64,000 nt of DNA from a virus. The DNA lies in IMG/VR virus record IMGVR_UViG_3300005663_000029, positions 110,886-174,885 of that record, one strand, 5' to 3'. The notes below the pieces were generated by a model. It did not search any database. It had not been told where the DNA came from and was given only the letters and a program-made list of their open reading frames with translations. The position numbers and the translations under genes were made by a program. Below, piece by piece: positions 17,576 through 26,102 of the stretch (position 1 is the stretch's first letter; each line of letters starts with the position of its first letter).

Positions 17576-17947
17576 ATGTCCAAACTATTTGTCATAACTG
17601 ATTCAGTGGCTAGAGATTACATATCTGAACTTTCCGACGAAGAGGTGGGAACACTTAGATCCTCTTTCGGACAAAGATATGTTCTAGAGAAAACTGCCAG
17701 ACTTTTGGTTCAGATGGGTATGGTTCAAGGCCCCCAAGGGATGATGGCTCAACAAATCACAGTGGTTCTATCACTAGAGCCTGGTATAAACGAACTGGTC
17801 AAAGTAGAAATAATGCCAGTGGCTCTACAAGAGATAACTGACTCCCCAGAGAGTCAGATTCGAAAAGAGTATCTAAGTTTTAGAGGCCGTAACAGTGGAC
17901 TAGAATTCGCACCAGCCAACTCAATACCAAGACCTAAAAACCCCTAG
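17576..17947 (+). CDS. Hypothetical protein (123 aa)
   Basis: A small plus-strand gene with a very good ribosome site (AGGAGGCCTACAAAATG). The product has an N-terminal helical part (ITDSVARDYISELSDEEV), a Met/Gln-rich centre (MVQGPQGMMAQQ) and a C-terminal Pro-rich tail. No domain recognised. It lies between the SF2 helicase and the uracil-DNA glycosylase in one operon, so a DNA-metabolism role is likely but not specified. Confidence 0.65.
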   Translation: MSKLFVITDSVARDYISELSDEEVGTLRSSFGQRYVLEKTARLLVQMGMVQGPQGMMAQQITVVLSLEPGINELVKVEIMPVALQEITDSPESQIRKEYLSFRGRNSGLEFAPANSIPRPKNP

Positions 17948-17959
17948 GAGGAAAAAAGG

Positions 17960-18679
17960 GTGCTATTAACTAAACAAGAACGATTACAAGAACTTGAAGC
18001 CCAGTATAAAGATTGTAAGAAATGCTCGAACCTGTATCAGTGTAGACTAGACTCCAAAATTGAAGACGAGGAGTTAGGTAACACCGTTTTCGGTACGGGC
18101 AACTTAAATGCCAATATCCTGATCGTAGGTGAAGCACCTGGATTGGAAGAAGATTTAACAGGAGAACCTTTCGTAGGTCCATCTGGTAAGATGTTAGACA
18201 AACTATTACATCAAGTGTGTCTAATATCTAAAGATTCTCCCAGAACTGAAGTTTTGTACACCACAAATGTTGTGATGTGTCGACCTCCTAGTAACAGGAA
18301 GCCCACCAAAGATGAGATCACTAACTGTTGGAAACGTTTGTGTGAAACTATTTACATCATAGACCCTCTAATAGTCTTATTATTAGGGAACGTAGCTCTC
18401 TCAGCGTTCTTCGGTGATAAAAAAAAGATAACATCTTCTAAGGGAGAAATGCATACAGTAGAGATTCCTGGGATGTTCGGTCCAGTTCGTTACCCAGCCT
18501 TCCCTATATTTCACCCATCTTACTTACTACGTAATCCGAGTGAGAACAAAAAAGATGGTCCTATAGTATCTACTATTCTCGATCTACAAAAGATGTTGGC
18601 ATCACTAGATACATTTCAAAAAATTGAGAACAAAATTGATATACCTATAAGAGATATAACAGAATTACGGGAAGGATAG
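17960..18679 (+). CDS. Uracil-DNA glycosylase, family 4 type with Fe-S cluster
   Basis: A 239-residue protein with the family-4 uracil-DNA glycosylase motifs: GEAPG (57-61) followed by a D-L-T-G-x-P-F-V-G-P-S-G loop, the NVVMCRPP strand, and HPSYLLR near residue 190. Cysteines C19, C22, C107 and C123 match the C-x2-C ... C-x15-C pattern that holds a 4Fe-4S cluster in this family. It removes uracil from DNA. GTG start at 17960 has AGGAGG upstream. In a phage it could protect the genome from deaminated cytosine; its presence argues against a uracil-containing genome. Confidence 0.92.
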   Translation: MLLTKQERLQELEAQYKDCKKCSNLYQCRLDSKIEDEELGNTVFGTGNLNANILIVGEAPGLEEDLTGEPFVGPSGKMLDKLLHQVCLISKDSPRTEVLYTTNVVMCRPPSNRKPTKDEITNCWKRLCETIYIIDPLIVLLLGNVALSAFFGDKKKITSSKGEMHTVEIPGMFGPVRYPAFPIFHPSYLLRNPSENKKDGPIVSTILDLQKMLASLDTFQKIENKIDIPIRDITELREG

Positions 18680-18683
18680 AGAT

Positions 18684-19139
18684 ATGGGAAGGATAGACAA
18701 ACTAATTCCTAAACCGATTAAGGAACACATAAAGGCTCTGAAGCGTGTACGGGGTTTCGAAGAAGATAATGCAGATATTCTAGAAGAATACACCCTGATA
18801 CTTAATGAACTTAAAACACTTGAGGAAAAGTCAAAAACTTGGGTGAAGTCAAAAGGGATCGCTAGAGCGTTTGATGATATTGAGTTCAAATTAACAGAAA
18901 GAAAGACCAAGATAATTGATGTAAAAGCTTTGTTAAAGAAATTCCCTGGTCTAGAAACCGAGACTATAGACGTAGAAGGTAAAGACACCTCTATTATAGT
19001 GAAAGAAGCAAATCCTAAAGCCTTAACTATATGGGCAGACAATAACAATATTGACCTGTCGGACTTTATAACTGTAAAAGTCAGTAGTGTGGCAGTCACA
19101 ATTGAGGAGAAGGTGCATGTCGAACAACAGCATAGTTAA
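18684..19139 (+). CDS. Hypothetical coiled-coil protein (151 aa)
   Basis: ATG 18684 sits 4 bases after the glycosylase stop with GGAAGGA upstream. The protein is Lys/Glu-rich and mainly helical in the first 100 residues (a likely coiled coil around residues 25-85), followed by a short beta-rich part with the motif VKVSSVAVTIEEKVHVE. No family recognised. The gene overlaps the following one by 23 bases. Function unknown; replication-operon context. Confidence 0.65.
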   Translation: MGRIDKLIPKPIKEHIKALKRVRGFEEDNADILEEYTLILNELKTLEEKSKTWVKSKGIARAFDDIEFKLTERKTKIIDVKALLKKFPGLETETIDVEGKDTSIIVKEANPKALTIWADNNNIDLSDFITVKVSSVAVTIEEKVHVEQQHS

Positions 19140-19332
19140 GTTGAGACCTAAGTCTACTGAGAGAGTTGTAGGCTTCCTATCTGCTCACGAAGATGAATTA
19201 GAACGTGTGGCTATAATTGGTTTAACAAAAGACGGAGAGCACCTTATAGCTTACACAGAAACCAGTGTCAGCAGTCTATTGGGTGATCTAGAGATTCTCA
19301 AGGCAGACATTCTCAATGGAGGTTCTCAATGA
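19117..19332 (+). CDS. Hypothetical protein (71 aa), DUF-like small protein
   Basis: The likely start is ATG 19117 (MSNNSIVKLRPK) because GAGGAG lies 7 bases upstream; an ATG 30 bases earlier has no ribosome site and deep overlap with the previous gene. The 71-residue product has a beta-alpha-beta pattern (VVGFLSAHEDELERVAIIGLTKDGEHLIAYTE split here only for description). The stop overlaps the next start (ATGA). A small protein of unknown role. Confidence 0.6.
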   Translation: MSNNSIVKLRPKSTERVVGFLSAHEDELERVAIIGLTKDGEHLIAYTETSVSSLLGDLEILKADILNGGSQ

Positions 19333-19676
19333 GTGCATCTAAAATTACTGGAATAAGGCTTTCGTCTGTCCACATAAATGCCAAATCAGGTACCACTAAT
19401 TGTGAGTATGAATTGATAGATGATAAAGGAGTATCATACGGAGCCGGTACATGGCCTTCTCTAACATCCAAAGAAGTACACGATGCTATACTGGTATTAG
19501 TAAAAAGTGCGATCAACGAACTGCTACCTGTCTTATTCGAAGATGTGTCACCGGCTACCGCAGAAGAACTAACTATTGATTTGAGGAAAAAGACAGATTT
19601 GAGGCGTAAAGCAGAAGAAATAACAGGAGAGGACATCTTTGCACACTTTGAGGAGTCTGAATTAGATGCCGGTTAA
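19329..19676 (+). CDS. Hypothetical protein (115 aa)
   Basis: Start ATG 19329 overlaps the previous stop by four bases (ATGA) with GGAGG upstream. The N-terminal 60 residues look like a beta-sandwich strand pattern (TGIRLSSVHINAK ... CEYELIDDKG) and the C-terminal 55 are helical and charged. It ends inside the first codons of the DnaB-like helicase gene. Position directly before the helicase could suggest a loader or accessory factor, but no loader motif (no Walker A) is present. Unknown. Confidence 0.65.
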   Translation: MSASKITGIRLSSVHINAKSGTTNCEYELIDDKGVSYGAGTWPSLTSKEVHDAILVLVKSAINELLPVLFEDVSPATAEELTIDLRKKTDLRRKAEEITGEDIFAHFEESELDAG

Positions 19677-21045
19677 CTGGGAGCTACTCTTAATCAGTAA
19701 GATAATTTATAGTGGACAACTGAAAGAGGTTATCAGACGAGGAATTACACCCGCTGACCTGACTAATCCAAACTGTTCCGAAGCTCTAGAGAAAATACTG
19801 ACCAACTATATAGATTTTGGTACAGTACTTTCAAAAGAGATGTTCTTTGAAAAGATGGGTCCTGTCGAACTACCTAGGCCTACTAGAGATTCCCTGGAAG
19901 CTATTCTAGACCAAGTCCAGTCTGCTCTGCTGGAAAATGATATAAACAATCTACAAGTTTCTATAGCTGAAGTAGTAGAAGCTGAACCATTCTCTGCATT
20001 AGATAGGCTACAGGCAGGGTCTACTACTCTTTCTGGTAGGTACTCCGATCCAGATGATATGGTTATAGGCGATGGGATGAGTGAAGTACAAGAAGAGTAC
20101 TACATGGTTAAGGAGCAGAAAGGACTCACGGGTATACCGTGGAGATTCGACATTCTAAACACCGAGTTGGGTGGTATACACGAAGAAGATTTTATTGTTT
20201 TTTACGCTCGTCCTAAAAATGCGAAGACATGGATGCTACTAGCTGAGGCAGTACATAAGTTTGAGAGAGGTTATAAAACGTTAATAGAGACAAAGGAGAT
20301 GTCTAAAAAGGCTTTAATGCGTAGGTGTGCTGCCATTATTGCTAAACTTGATTACCGACGATTCAGACAAGGTAAACTCACTACTCTGGAAGAACAGCGT
20401 TTCAATCAAGTAGTAAAAGATATCTCTAAGAACAAACGGTTGATTATCAGCGCCCAAAAAAGCGGAGGTCGTAGAAGACAGTCTGGCGGCGGTGTAACAG
20501 CATTAAGAGCTAAAATTGAAGAGGTCTCTCCAGACATAGTGTTCTTAGACGGTATCTATCTTATGCGCGATGACCGTAGCACCAGTAAGACTTCTGACTG
20601 GAGAGCTATGTATAACATCACTCAAGACCTTAAAGAGTTAGCTCAGTCCACAAAAATACCTATAATAGGTACTACCCAACAAAATAGGTCTGCAGTTAAA
20701 GCTAAAAATAAAGGTGGGTCTGATGTAGATGATATAGCGTACGCAGACAGTTTTGGTCAGGATGCCGATCTGATTATCAGACTACGGTTCAACAAAAGTG
20801 AGGGCTACATAGATTGGGTACTAACTGGTGCCAGAGAGACTGCTCTATACGGATTTAGAGCAAGAGCTAGGCTGGCTCAAGACCTAAGATTCTTAGGCCT
20901 GATTGAAGAAAACTACGAAGAAGACCAGAACCGGAAAGATGGTGTTAATGAGAAACGTACGGCAGATGTATATAACCCAGGAGAGTTCGACGAAAGTGAT
21001 ATGGACTTAACAGTAGAGATGGGTAGAAGGAAAAAACCTAAGTGA
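19666..21045 (+). CDS. dnaB-like: DnaB-like replicative helicase with degenerate Walker A
   Basis: A 459-residue RecA-fold protein with the DnaB/gp41-type layout: a helical N-terminal region (1-140), a linker ending in G-I-P-W-R-F-D-I-L-N (compare G-I-P-T-G-F in DnaB), and a C-terminal ATPase. The Walker A is ARPKNAKT (181-188) instead of GxxxxGKT: both glycines are replaced while K187-T188 stay. Walker B is IVFLDGIYLM, followed by a TQQNRS region matching motif H3 (Q) of DnaB. It should unwind the lagging-strand template at the phage fork, with the primase encoded next. The four-base GTGA overlap with the primase gene indicates coupled synthesis. Confidence 0.85.
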   Translation: MPVNWELLLISKIIYSGQLKEVIRRGITPADLTNPNCSEALEKILTNYIDFGTVLSKEMFFEKMGPVELPRPTRDSLEAILDQVQSALLENDINNLQVSIAEVVEAEPFSALDRLQAGSTTLSGRYSDPDDMVIGDGMSEVQEEYYMVKEQKGLTGIPWRFDILNTELGGIHEEDFIVFYARPKNAKTWMLLAEAVHKFERGYKTLIETKEMSKKALMRRCAAIIAKLDYRRFRQGKLTTLEEQRFNQVVKDISKNKRLIISAQKSGGRRRQSGGGVTALRAKIEEVSPDIVFLDGIYLMRDDRSTSKTSDWRAMYNITQDLKELAQSTKIPIIGTTQQNRSAVKAKNKGGSDVDDIAYADSFGQDADLIIRLRFNKSEGYIDWVLTGARETALYGFRARARLAQDLRFLGLIEENYEEDQNRKDGVNEKRTADVYNPGEFDESDMDLTVEMGRRKKPK

Positions 21046-22133
21046 GTATAGAAGATCTGGTATATGGTTTCTCTGAATCCAACCTAGATGGGTATAAAGT
21101 GACCTCTAGTGGTAACGTTATATCGAGATGTCCTTTTCCTTGGCATGACGATAATACGCCTAGTTTTACCTTAAATATTCATGAAGGAGTCTTTAACTGT
21201 TACGGATGCCATACTGCAGGTCCATTCCAGTACCTATTGAAATTAATGAACTCACCGACATCTGTAATCAACAGAGCAGCTAAAATTATATCAGAAGACA
21301 CTCAAGACAAAGACATAAAGAAGCGTATAAGAAGGAAGAACGAACGTTACGAATTAATTGAGGCCCCTGTTATCCCAGAATCCTACTTAGGTCTGTATGA
21401 CTTTTGTCCTACAAACCTTATCGAGATGGGTTTCAAAAAAGAAGTGCTTCAGAGATTTGAAGTAGGTTTTGACAATAAAGGGTATCGAATAACTTACCCA
21501 GTGAGAGATCATCAGGGTAACTTACGTATCGTTTATGCAAAAACTATTTTACCTAATATAGTCCCACAACTAGTGATGTATGACCACTTGTACGATATCG
21601 TAGAAGCTAGTAAAGACAAAATTATCAAGGGCGGTTATCTATATAATCTTCACAGAGTCTATCCTAAGTTACTCTTAGGAGATCTTAAAGAGATAGTTGT
21701 AGTAGAAGGTCAGAAAGATTGTATATGGCTTTGGCAGAAAGGTGTGCACAACGTAGTCGCTACATTGACTTCGGTTATTACAAATCGACAGCTGGAGCTA
21801 CTAGGTATGTTTGATTTGAAAGTAATACTGGCATTAGATAACGACGAAGCAGGTCAGGAAGGGACTCTCAGATCTTTAGGTAGACTTCTAAAACGAGCTG
21901 GTATAAGGGTAGAGATAGCATCATATCCAGAACACAGGAAAGATGCTGCACCAGAAATCGATGCACAAGGAGAAGTTAAAGCTGGTATGACTAGAACAGA
22001 TATAGAAACTCTCTTAAAACAAACGGTGACCCCATTGGTCTATAAAACACAAACCAAGAGAAAGAAAAGGAACCAACTAAATGAACAAGTTCAAAACCAA
22101 GGCACAAAAGAATCTAAAAGGTTCTGGAGGTAA
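21042..22133 (+). CDS. dnaG-like: DnaG-like primase
   Basis: A 363-residue bacterial-type primase. The N-terminal zinc-binding domain has C30, H35, C53 and C56 (CPFPWH ... CYGC). The TOPRIM catalytic core has VVVEGQKD (E222) and LALDNDEAG (D266, D268), the acidic residues that bind Mg. It lacks the large C-terminal DnaB-interacting domain of cellular DnaG, as in many phage primases. It makes RNA primers for lagging-strand synthesis. GTG start at 21042 overlaps the helicase stop (GTGA). Its basic tail (residues about 330-363) is read through by the next gene, which overlaps by 53 bases. Confidence 0.92.
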   Translation: MSIEDLVYGFSESNLDGYKVTSSGNVISRCPFPWHDDNTPSFTLNIHEGVFNCYGCHTAGPFQYLLKLMNSPTSVINRAAKIISEDTQDKDIKKRIRRKNERYELIEAPVIPESYLGLYDFCPTNLIEMGFKKEVLQRFEVGFDNKGYRITYPVRDHQGNLRIVYAKTILPNIVPQLVMYDHLYDIVEASKDKIIKGGYLYNLHRVYPKLLLGDLKEIVVVEGQKDCIWLWQKGVHNVVATLTSVITNRQLELLGMFDLKVILALDNDEAGQEGTLRSLGRLLKRAGIRVEIASYPEHRKDAAPEIDAQGEVKAGMTRTDIETLLKQTVTPLVYKTQTKRKKRNQLNEQVQNQGTKESKRFWR

Positions 22134-23073
22134 TTTTCCTAAGTGGCACGGAATCCCCGCATTCTGGCCACCAAAGAAAGATTCTGACTCAGCCAAGGTC
22201 AGATTTATAAAGAACGAGATTACCATCGAAGTCCCTTACGGTGACGGTATAGATACAGATCTCTTCTCCTATAAAGAGCATTGGATCAACAGACCCAGCA
22301 AAGATGGTAAACGTAAAGGCTTTAACATGATCTGCTCGACAGATACAGACAAGCAAGGAAGATGCCTTAGCTGCCATTACGCATCTGCAGGTAAAAAACA
22401 CATCAGTCCGTTTAGGATTATGACTCCCCTACAACTGATCGACTATACAGTAGGGCATCTAAAGCCTAACGACGATTCTAGTAAGAAGCCTCGTTTCGAA
22501 CCCTGTACCATGTCCAGACCCTGTAAAGGCAGTTGCGAGAAGGATATGGACATGACTATCGCTGGTGCCCGTATGTTAACTCTCGGACCATCACACCTGT
22601 CGCACCTCGGAGAGTTTCAAGAACACATAGGTAAAACCTGCAGAAGTTGTGGAGGAGATATCCATGTAGTATCTTTTGACTGTCCAGCCTGTGAAGGAGA
22701 GATAGTTTCTGCTGACGATCTAACTGAATGGTCACCCAAAGAAATTAATGAGTTCTCTGGTCGTGAGGGTTCTTGTTCTCACTGTGACTACGAAGGTACA
22801 CCGGAGGAAGTCATAGACTGTGAAAGTTGTGATAATCCTGAACGCACCGAGATTTATGATGTCGACGTACACATAAAGAAAGCCGGTGAAGGTACACAAT
22901 CGGCGTTACAACTCCAGAAATCGGGTCAGACAGGAAGGCTTGGTAAGGAGTTCAAACAACATATCGAGTTGTTCGAGTTCCAAAGCATATTGGTAGCGCC
23001 AACACTAGACGAGCAAGCTGCTATACTCGGAGAACCAAATATCTTCGAGGGTAGTAAGTCGTCAAATTACTAA
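22081..23073 (+). CDS. Multi-zinc-ribbon protein, possible ssDNA-binding protein
   Basis: A 330-residue protein directly after helicase and primase. It contains many paired Cys motifs: CLSC with H nearby (about 99-105), CTMSRPCKGSC (about 142), CRSCGG (about 187), CPACEG (about 201), CSHCDYEG (about 233) and CESCDN (about 248), enough for several zinc ribbons. Residues 40-90 and 255-310 look beta-rich. T4 gp32, the phage ssDNA-binding protein, also carries zinc, and position in the operon fits such a role, but I cannot show an OB fold. It could equally be a zinc-rich replication accessory protein. ATG 22081 has AAGGA upstream. A hairpin follows the gene. Confidence 0.6.
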   Translation: MNKFKTKAQKNLKGSGGNFPKWHGIPAFWPPKKDSDSAKVRFIKNEITIEVPYGDGIDTDLFSYKEHWINRPSKDGKRKGFNMICSTDTDKQGRCLSCHYASAGKKHISPFRIMTPLQLIDYTVGHLKPNDDSSKKPRFEPCTMSRPCKGSCEKDMDMTIAGARMLTLGPSHLSHLGEFQEHIGKTCRSCGGDIHVVSFDCPACEGEIVSADDLTEWSPKEINEFSGREGSCSHCDYEGTPEEVIDCESCDNPERTEIYDVDVHIKKAGEGTQSALQLQKSGQTGRLGKEFKQHIELFEFQSILVAPTLDEQAAILGEPNIFEGSKSSNY

Positions 23074-23088
23074 ACCACACGACGATCT

Positions 23089-23120
23089 AGATAGGGGTAG
23101 GTTTTCCTACCCCTATCTTC
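23089..23120 (+). terminator. Strong hairpin, likely terminator or attenuator inside the operon
   Basis: A perfect 13-base-pair stem (AGATAGGGGTAGG pairing with CCTACCCCTATCT) with a TTTT loop, followed by TCTTCTTCC. The pyrimidine tract is mixed, so termination may be partial. It separates the primase/Zn-ribbon part of the operon from the polymerase part and could reduce downstream expression. Confidence 0.6.
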
Positions 23121-23136
23121 TTCCAGGAGTTAATTA

Positions 23137-23652
23137 ATGTTTACCCCACAAACTTTTGTGGCGGATTCGTTTGAGCTAGTTGCTCTTAAAGAACATTCCG
23201 CTAGATTCTGTACAAGGTTAGCCGAAGCTCTAGAAGAACTAGACACATTGACCGGAGTAGAAGTCAAAGAAGACTTCCTACAAACAGTCTCTAAATACAG
23301 AAGTAATGTAGAACTGGATGTGGCAGTTATAGCTCAACGTAAAGACCTTAAAAGTGAAGTATTGTCTCTCCCTGCATATGAAGAATTAGGTTTAGGTAAA
23401 ACAGACACAGTCAGAACGGACATCGGAAATAACAAGCTGTATACCCCAATACGGTCTGAGATGTTTAGGACTATAGCTATCAATCCACAACTACAAATTA
23501 AGTTGTACAGGCAAGCCTCAATAACTTCTCCACTCTTAGTGAGAGGTAAAGACTTACTAGGACTAATCAAACCCTTAGAATACCCATACGAGATACAAAA
23601 AAAGTTATGGGCTGATAAAGACGCACTCTCAAAACTTCTACAAGAGGTATAA
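23137..23652 (+). CDS. Hypothetical protein (171 aa)
   Basis: ATG 23137 follows CAGGAG with a 7-base spacer. The 171-residue product is mixed alpha/beta with no recognised motif; it has no Cys pairs or ATPase signature. It ends one base before the DNA polymerase start, so the two are co-translated. An accessory function in replication is inferred only from position. Possible alternatives include a polymerase processivity or regulatory factor; nothing in the sequence decides. Confidence 0.65.
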   Translation: MFTPQTFVADSFELVALKEHSARFCTRLAEALEELDTLTGVEVKEDFLQTVSKYRSNVELDVAVIAQRKDLKSEVLSLPAYEELGLGKTDTVRTDIGNNKLYTPIRSEMFRTIAINPQLQIKLYRQASITSPLLVRGKDLLGLIKPLEYPYEIQKKLWADKDALSKLLQEV

Positions 23653-23653
23653 T

Positions 23654-25666
23654 ATGAAGTTTGTAAAACTTCCTGACCCAATAATTATAGATACTAGAGA
23701 AGAGGTAGACTGGTTACTTGAGCAGCTTGTAGATGTAAAATTGGTTGCGATTGATACAGAAACTGACGGCGAATCTGTAAAGAAAAAAGTATCGGCAGTA
23801 GGTAAAGATAGAATTTACTGTTGGTCGATGTGTTGGGGGATTAAGAATAGGATTCTCCTTACTAGACGCACAGTACATATGATGAAGAAGTGGTTAGAAG
23901 ATCCATCTGTCGACCTCATAATGCACAATGCTAAGTACGATATGCACGTCTTTGCCAATCACGGAATTATGTTAGGCGGCATACTCTACGATACCTTTAT
24001 GATGGATTGTTTAGTAGACGAGAACCGCTACGGTAGTCATAACCTTAAGAGTTGTGCCACTGATTATCTAGGTCTACAGATGGTCTCTTTTAAAAAGCTG
24101 TTCGGGAATGTTCCGTTACATAAAGTTAAGCCTGACGTGCTAACCGATTATGCCACAAAAGATGCTTGGGCTACCTACATGTTATTCAGGTGCCTTCGTA
24201 TCCTGTTAAAGCTCATAGATTGGCAAGACAGCACCTACTGGGATTACTACGTACAGTACGAAGTACCATACACTCGCGTACTTTGGAATATGGAACGTAG
24301 AGGTATCTCTGTCGATATTGATATGTTGGCCGAAGTCGGTAAGAAGATGGCTAAGCGTATCACCGAAATAGAACGAGAGTTTACTAAATTGCTAGGTAGA
24401 ATTGTAAACTTGAATTCACCTACACAATTAATAGGAGCATTGTACGGAGATGTTAACCCAGAAGATGATGCTGATGCTAAAGGTTTCGGTTTGCCTATTC
24501 TCAAATGGACTAAAGGAGGTAAGTCAGGAAATAAACAGCCATCGACAGCTGCCGGTGTATTAGAAGACTTAGCTGAAAGAGGATACGAGCCTGTGAAACT
24601 ATTGTTGGAACACAGGGAACTCTCTAAAGCAAAAGGAACTTACTCTGATGGTCTTACTAGAAATGCTAAAGATCACATAGAGCATCGGATACACACGAGC
24701 TTTAACCAGGGTGGTGCTACTACAGGGAGACTCTCAAGCTCTCAACCAAACCTGCAGAATGTACCAAGACCTGGGTCTGATCAGTTTGGTCTTAGAAAAG
24801 CTTTTGTACCACCTCCTGGTCGCGTTCTAGTTGCTGCTGACTATGGGCAGATAGAACCACGTCTTACTGCACACTTCAGTCAAGACGAGAATATGCTATC
24901 AGCTATTAGAGATGGCCTAGATAACCACAGCTACACAGCAGCTCTTATGTACGGCCAAGACTATGATGAAGTTATCTCAGCTAAGAACGCAAAAGAGAGT
25001 GGGGAGCAGCTAACTCCTAAACAGAAGGAACTATTGGAGTTCAGAAACCAGGGAAAGATTACCAATCTAGCTGTTACTTATGGTCAGCAAGATAATTCGA
25101 TGGCCGCTAATTTAGGAAAGTTTGTCGAGTACACAGATAAAGAAACCGGTAGAGTAGAGAAACGTCCTGACAAGCAAGCTGCTCAAGAAGCTAGGAAGAA
25201 ATACTTTGACGGCTACCCGATGGTGTATGAGTGGATCCTTGATGTACAGATGGAAGCAGAGACACAAGGCCGGGTGTTCTCTCTATTAGGAAGGTACCGC
25301 CGTTTAAACGTACCTGATTCAGTCTTCGCAAATAAGGATGGTGTCACTAGAGAGACCTACAAATCCATGCAGGAGAGGGCGAGTATCTTTCGACAAGCTG
25401 TAAACTTCTTACCTCAAGGTTCTGCAGCAGACATCATCAAATGCGCCATGATCGAAATAGAGAATAATGAACGTTTACGTGAACTAGAAGTTGAGATGTT
25501 ACTCCAAGTACATGATGAACTAGTGTTCTACATGCCAGACGATGAGAGAGCAGACGAAGCTATGGAAATCATTGAGAAAATTATGATTTCACAGTTCTCT
25601 GACATCCTCACAATCCCTCTAGTAGTCGATATCCACAAAGCTTATGCATGGGCTGATGCCCATTAA
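23654..25666 (+). CDS. polA-like: DNA polymerase I (family A) with 3'-5' exonuclease
   Basis: A 670-residue family A polymerase. The proofreading exonuclease domain is complete: Exo I DTE (D34, E36), Exo II HNAKYD (D96), Exo III YATKD (Y166, D170). The polymerase domain has motif A VAADYGQIEPR (D396), motif B RNQGKITNLAVTYG (R464, K468, Y476) and motif C VHDE (H620, D621). There is no 5'-3' exonuclease domain. The residue matching E. coli Phe762 is Leu472, a variant linked in marine virus surveys to slower or less strictly lytic replication; this is literature knowledge, not shown here. Motif A has DYGQIEPR instead of DYSQIELR. It should be the replicative polymerase of the phage. Confidence 0.96.
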   Translation: MKFVKLPDPIIIDTREEVDWLLEQLVDVKLVAIDTETDGESVKKKVSAVGKDRIYCWSMCWGIKNRILLTRRTVHMMKKWLEDPSVDLIMHNAKYDMHVFANHGIMLGGILYDTFMMDCLVDENRYGSHNLKSCATDYLGLQMVSFKKLFGNVPLHKVKPDVLTDYATKDAWATYMLFRCLRILLKLIDWQDSTYWDYYVQYEVPYTRVLWNMERRGISVDIDMLAEVGKKMAKRITEIEREFTKLLGRIVNLNSPTQLIGALYGDVNPEDDADAKGFGLPILKWTKGGKSGNKQPSTAAGVLEDLAERGYEPVKLLLEHRELSKAKGTYSDGLTRNAKDHIEHRIHTSFNQGGATTGRLSSSQPNLQNVPRPGSDQFGLRKAFVPPPGRVLVAADYGQIEPRLTAHFSQDENMLSAIRDGLDNHSYTAALMYGQDYDEVISAKNAKESGEQLTPKQKELLEFRNQGKITNLAVTYGQQDNSMAANLGKFVEYTDKETGRVEKRPDKQAAQEARKKYFDGYPMVYEWILDVQMEAETQGRVFSLLGRYRRLNVPDSVFANKDGVTRETYKSMQERASIFRQAVNFLPQGSAADIIKCAMIEIENNERLRELEVEMLLQVHDELVFYMPDDERADEAMEIIEKIMISQFSDILTIPLVVDIHKAYAWADAH

Positions 25667-25676
25667 GGAGTCAATT

Positions 25677-25919
25677 ATGAAAACATATATGTGTTACCTA
25701 ATCTTCTCTGAGTCTGGTATTAAACGTCAGACAAGAAATAAACCTAGTCTGAAGGCTGGAGAGTATGCAGTACAGGTCAAACTGAATCTACCTAAAGGAT
25801 TTCTTAATAGAGCCTTTCCTGTAGCTTCTGTGACTATACCAGAAAATGCTATAGTCGAACCTGAAGTAGAAGTCTCTGTAGTTAAAGAGACTAAACCTAA
25901 ACAGAAGAAGAAAGGATAA
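25677..25919 (+). CDS. Hypothetical small protein (80 aa)
   Basis: The start is taken as ATG 25677 (MKTYMCYLIFSESG) because AAGGAG lies 7 bases upstream; an in-frame ATG at 25644 lies inside the polymerase gene. The product has beta strands in residues 1-50 and a basic Lys-rich tail (KPKQKKKG) that may contact nucleic acid. No family recognised. Together with the next gene it links polymerase and recombinase genes. Confidence 0.6.
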   Translation: MKTYMCYLIFSESGIKRQTRNKPSLKAGEYAVQVKLNLPKGFLNRAFPVASVTIPENAIVEPEVEVSVVKETKPKQKKKG

Positions 25920-25922
25920 ATC

Positions 25923-26102
25923 ATGGAAAAATTAGGAGTAGATCAAGGTCAAGATGATCTTACTAAACAAGGAACATCGGACGTATTATGTCCCGAATGT
26001 GGAGTAAAAATGGAACAACACGGACAGGTTATGAAATGCCCTGTCCACGGAACCGAACCTTTAGAGAAGGGATCAAAGAATGTCGCCAAGGACAAAAAGT
26101 AA
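25923..26102 (+). CDS. Small zinc-ribbon protein (59 aa)
   Basis: ATG 25923 starts a 59-residue frame three bases after the previous stop, with GAAAGGATAAATC upstream (AAAGGA ribosome site). It carries CPEC and CPVH knuckles 16 residues apart, a classic small zinc ribbon, and a Lys-rich C-terminus. The end overlaps the start of the RecA-like gene by 23 bases. Zinc ribbons of this size often bind nucleic acid or polymerases; the target here is unknown. Confidence 0.65.
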   Translation: MEKLGVDQGQDDLTKQGTSDVLCPECGVKMEQHGQVMKCPVHGTEPLEKGSKNVAKDKK

